Shown: positions 8,630 through 9,859 of the stretch, piece after piece | Layout: every line of letters starts with the position of its first letter | Numbering within the stretch: the first letter of the stretch is position 1 | Assembly (NCBI GenBank): GCA_964487255.1 | Contig: CAZAQV010000060.1 | Span: 1-9,859, forward strand | DNA length: 9,859 nucleotides | Direction: 5' to 3' | Origin: CAZAQV01 sp964487255 | Lineage (GTDB): Bacteria > Myxococcota_A > Polyangia > Polyangiales > CAZAQV01 | Program-made: the position numbers and the translations under genes | The notes under the pieces: model-generated | What the model was told of the DNA's origin: nothing | The model's database searches: none | What the model saw: the letters and a program-made list of their open reading frames with translations, nothing else

Positions 8630-9142
8630 TTAGGCTCCGTAAATCAAATCGGTGAGTCGAGACCACGCTTGGTCAAACGCGAAGAGCACGACCGATGCAA
8701 TGATCGAGGTGATAATCACCACAACCGTTTGTTTCCAAGTCTCTTCACGGTCGGGCCAGGTGACGTTCTGTAGCTCGCCCACAACTTCGTGAGTGAAGCG
8801 GTTTGTGTCTTCCTTCTTGAAGTAATAGAGCCCGACCAATGCACCGACAATGGCAGCAGCAGCGGTGATAATCCACGGCTGAACCGCTGGAAGGTCGAGC
8901 CGGTCGCCAACGACCTCGATGGCCGAGGCGAACAACTTATCGAGTACCCAGATAAGAACGACGGCGAGCGCGATGAAGGAGAACTGAACCCAACGCTCCA
9001 CGCCCAAACGTTGCGCGCCAACGGCAACCGGCGGGGCGTCGTCAACGGCCTCGTCGTAAACCGCCTGCTGCTCTAGTGCGCGCTCCTCCGTTCCGGGAGG
9101 TGCATTGCTCCTGGGAGCATCGTTGTTGTCGTCGGTTGCCAT
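8630..9142 (-). CDS. secE: Preprotein translocase subunit SecE
   Basis: SecE is the essential small subunit that clamps the SecY channel in the inner membrane. The chosen protein has 170 residues, starting MATDDNNDAPRSNAPPGTEE. Three hydrophobic segments are visible at about 51-70, 88-107 and 138-157, as in three-helix SecE proteins such as that of E. coli (127 residues). The family core is the amphipathic stretch EVVGELQNVTWPDREETWKQ (119-138) leading into the last helix. Residues 1-50 are a polar, acidic cytosolic tail longer than in E. coli. The same frame is open 36 codons further upstream, but that part looks like non-coding leader. No strong Shine-Dalgarno precedes the ATG at 9142, so this start is probable rather than certain. 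nusG follows after 17 bases, the usual pairing. Confidence 0.93.
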   Translation of the reverse strand: MATDDNNDAPRSNAPPGTEERALEQQAVYDEAVDDAPPVAVGAQRLGVERWVQFSFIALAVVLIWVLDKLFASAIEVVGDRLDLPAVQPWIITAAAAIVGALVGLYYFKKEDTNRFTHEVVGELQNVTWPDREETWKQTVVVIITSIIASVVLFAFDQAWSRLTDLIYGA

Positions 9143-9306
9143 GGCTGTTTTTGAGTATCGAATTCGTGCGCTTGTGGCGCTGTTTTTCTTGTGTTGTCGC
9201 GGCTCTACGCCCCAATTTTGAGCCCTGGGGGGGAAAAGGGCCGGATCCAATAGCGCAGTCTGGAGCCGCTGGCCAGAGGATTCGGCAAGTTTCTTAAGAA
9301 AAGTTC
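9143..9306 (-). other. secE leader region
   Basis: This region separates the terminator-like hairpin from secE. It begins with AAGTTTCTTAAGAAAAGTT, which contains the perfect 12-base palindrome TTTCTTAAGAAA (9290-9301), and holds a weak TCTGG/CCAGA stem (9260-9278), a G/C homopolymer run near 9226-9232 and an A-rich stretch near secE. A secE-nusG promoter is expected here by analogy with E. coli. The best candidate I see (TTGAAC, 17 bases, CCGAAT) is too weak to call. Confidence 0.4.
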
Positions 9307-9331
9307 AACCCCTCGTGTGAGAGGGGTTTTT
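9307..9331 (-). terminator. Terminator-like hairpin after tRNA-Trp
   Basis: AACCCCTC (9307-9314) and GAGGGGTT (9321-9328) pair perfectly over 8 bp with a six-base loop. Read on the minus strand, in the direction of the genes, it is followed by GAACTTTTCTT, an interrupted U-rich tail. Read on the plus strand, five T bases follow directly (9327-9331, the first two in the stem). It begins 17 bases downstream of the tRNA 3' end, so it may end or attenuate the tuf-rpmG-tRNA transcript and may also stop antisense transcription. Confidence 0.65.
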
Positions 9332-9344
9332 GGCTCCTTGTCGG

Positions 9345-9417
9345 CACGCCAGGAAGGACTTGAACCCTCAACCTTCGGATTTGGAATCCGCTGCGCTACC
9401 AATTGCGCCACTGGCGT
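9345..9417 (-). tRNA. tRNA-Trp, anticodon CCA
   Basis: The 73-base cloverleaf was folded by hand. The acceptor stem ACGCCAG/CTGGCGT has 7 perfect pairs. The D stem GCGC/GCGC encloses a loop containing GG. The anticodon stem GCGGA/TCCGA has four good pairs and a G27-A43 mismatch at its outer end, and the loop TTCCAAA gives anticodon CCA, which reads UGG. The T stem GAGGG/CCTTC contains one G-U pair and the loop is TTCAAGT. The discriminator base is G73. The genome continues CCGA rather than CCA, so the 3' CCA must be added by the tRNA nucleotidyltransferase. Its position between rpmG and secE is typical of this cluster, and it is probably cut from a longer tuf-rpmG transcript. Confidence 0.97.
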
Positions 9418-9453
9418 TCACTGCATTTCGGTTCTTCGCTAGGGTCTGCTCCA

Positions 9454-9481
9454 AACCACTGTGCTCGTAGCACATCTGGTT
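9454..9481 (-). promoter_or_regulatory. Stem-loop between rpmG and tRNA-Trp
   Basis: AACCA (9454-9458) pairs with TGGTT (9477-9481), and TGTGCT (9460-9465) with AGCACA (9469-9474). This makes 11 bp with a small 1/2-base internal loop and a three-base loop. It lies about 37 bases upstream of the tRNA 5' end and has no U-tract. A role in processing the tRNA precursor or in protecting the rpmG mRNA 3' end is possible but is inference. Confidence 0.45.
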
Positions 9482-9499
9482 CTCCTCAGACACCGCTCA

Positions 9500-9658
9500 T
9501 CACTTCGATTCGAGGTGTGTGGTGTGAGTACCACACTTCGGGCAGAACTTGCGCTTCTCTAGCCGCTGTCCAATTTCTGCACTCTTAGACTTGCTGGTCT
9601 TATAGTTGCGAGCCTCACAGCTCTGACAGACCAGCGTAACCTGTATTCGCTCTCCCAT
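9500..9658 (-). CDS. rpmG: 50S ribosomal protein L33, zinc-binding form
   Basis: L33 is a small protein of the large subunit near the E site. The protein has 52 residues, normal for the family, starting MGERIQVTLVCQSCEARNYK and ending CPKCGTHTTHLESK. Cys11, Cys14, Cys39 and Cys42 form two CxxC pairs, so this is the zinc-binding (C+) paralogue rather than a zinc-free version. The reading frame is open far upstream, but the ATG at 9658 matches the family start; the Shine-Dalgarno is poor. Two TGA codons follow one another at the end. It sits between tuf and tRNA-Trp, the usual place for this gene in clusters of this kind. Confidence 0.96.
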   Translation of the reverse strand: MGERIQVTLVCQSCEARNYKTSKSKSAEIGQRLEKRKFCPKCGTHTTHLESK

Positions 9659-9687
9659 CGCTAGCCGGCGGATGGAGCGTCGTGCGA

Positions 9688-9781
9688 GTCGCGAGCGAGA
9701 GCAGGCGCCGCCGAGCAGCCCGCGCAAGCGTACTTGAGGGTACGTGCGCAGGCAGCGGAGGCGGTAACGAAGTCTCGCGAC
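9688..9781 (-). other. Long imperfect hairpin in the tuf-rpmG spacer
   Basis: The spacer of 138 bases folds back on itself. GTCGCGAG (9688-9695) pairs with CTCGCGAC (9774-9781), and CCGCC (9708-9712) with GGCGG (9760-9764). GCAGCCCGCGCA (9715-9726) pairs with TGCGCAGGCAGC (9745-9756), with one mismatch and one G-U pair in the minus-strand RNA. CGTAC (9729-9733) pairs with GTACG (9740-9744) around a six-base loop. No U-tract follows, so it is not a standard intrinsic terminator. It could be a processing or stability element between tuf and rpmG, or a dispersed palindromic element. Confidence 0.55.
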
Positions 9782-9797
9782 GTGAATCGTGCGGCGA

Positions 9798-9859
9798 TCA
9801 CTCGATGATGTTGGTGATGACGCCAGCGCCGACCGTGCGGCCACCTTCGCGGATCGCGA
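9798..9859 (-). CDS. tuf: Elongation factor Tu, C-terminal end (cut by window edge)
   Basis: Only the last 19 codons and the TGA stop are in the window. They read AIREGGRTVGAGVITNIIE, the conserved C-terminus of EF-Tu domain 3 (E. coli ends AIREGGRTVGAGVVAKVLG). EF-Tu carries aminoacyl-tRNA to the ribosomal A site as a GTP complex. The two bases beyond fit the TTC of the preceding Phe. It is the most upstream gene in this direction, followed after 138 bases by rpmG. From this fragment it cannot be said whether it is the only tuf copy. Confidence 0.95.
   Translation of the reverse strand, partial: AIREGGRTVGAGVITNIIE

Noticed and set aside
9143..9250. Upstream extension of secE by 36 codons
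   Set aside because: No ribosome binding site or conserved residues support it; the ATG at 9142 already gives a complete SecE.
9659..9844. Upstream extension of the rpmG frame across the tuf-rpmG spacer
   Set aside because: The translation is Arg-rich and non-conserved, overlaps the tuf end and the long hairpin, and L33 is complete at 52 residues.

Overview
This window is a core housekeeping locus. It holds the tuf (3' end) - rpmG - tRNA-Trp - secE - nusG - rplK - rplA - rplJ - rplL - rpoB - rpoC (5' part) cluster, entirely on the minus strand, so transcription runs from high to low coordinates. Gene order is the common bacterial one. The RpoB and RpoC sequences read like those of deltaproteobacterial groups (Myxococcota, Bradymonadales or relatives): RpoB carries the large insertion typical of proteobacterial-type beta subunits, the tRNA gene does not encode its CCA tail, and base composition looks moderately GC-rich. 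That placement is inference from remembered families; no search was run.

Region by region, in transcription order: the last 19 codons of EF-Tu (9798-9859); a 138-base spacer with a long imperfect hairpin; rpmG (L33, zinc form); an 82-base spacer with another stem-loop; tRNA-Trp(CCA); a 202-base spacer that opens with a terminator-like hairpin; secE and nusG 17 bases apart; rplK, rplA, rplJ and rplL (L11, L1, L10, L7/L12); a 233-base spacer with two hairpins; and rpoB and rpoC separated by 5 bases. No stretch longer than 300 bases lacks a gene. I could not identify a convincing sigma-70-type promoter in any spacer.

The genes work together in gene expression. EF-Tu delivers aminoacyl-tRNA to the ribosome. 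L10, L7/L12 and L11 form the stalk and GTPase-associated centre, and L1 forms the mobile E-site stalk. NusG couples RNA polymerase (RpoB/RpoC) to elongation, Rho or the ribosome, and SecE is the essential small subunit of the SecYEG translocon.

I found no undescribed biological system here. The items most worth a second look are the roughly 89-residue acidic, serine-rich N-terminal extension of NusG, the highly structured tuf-rpmG spacer, two hairpins between rplL and rpoB (one resembling a dispersed REP-like palindrome), and a possible L1-responsive structure in the leader of rplA.
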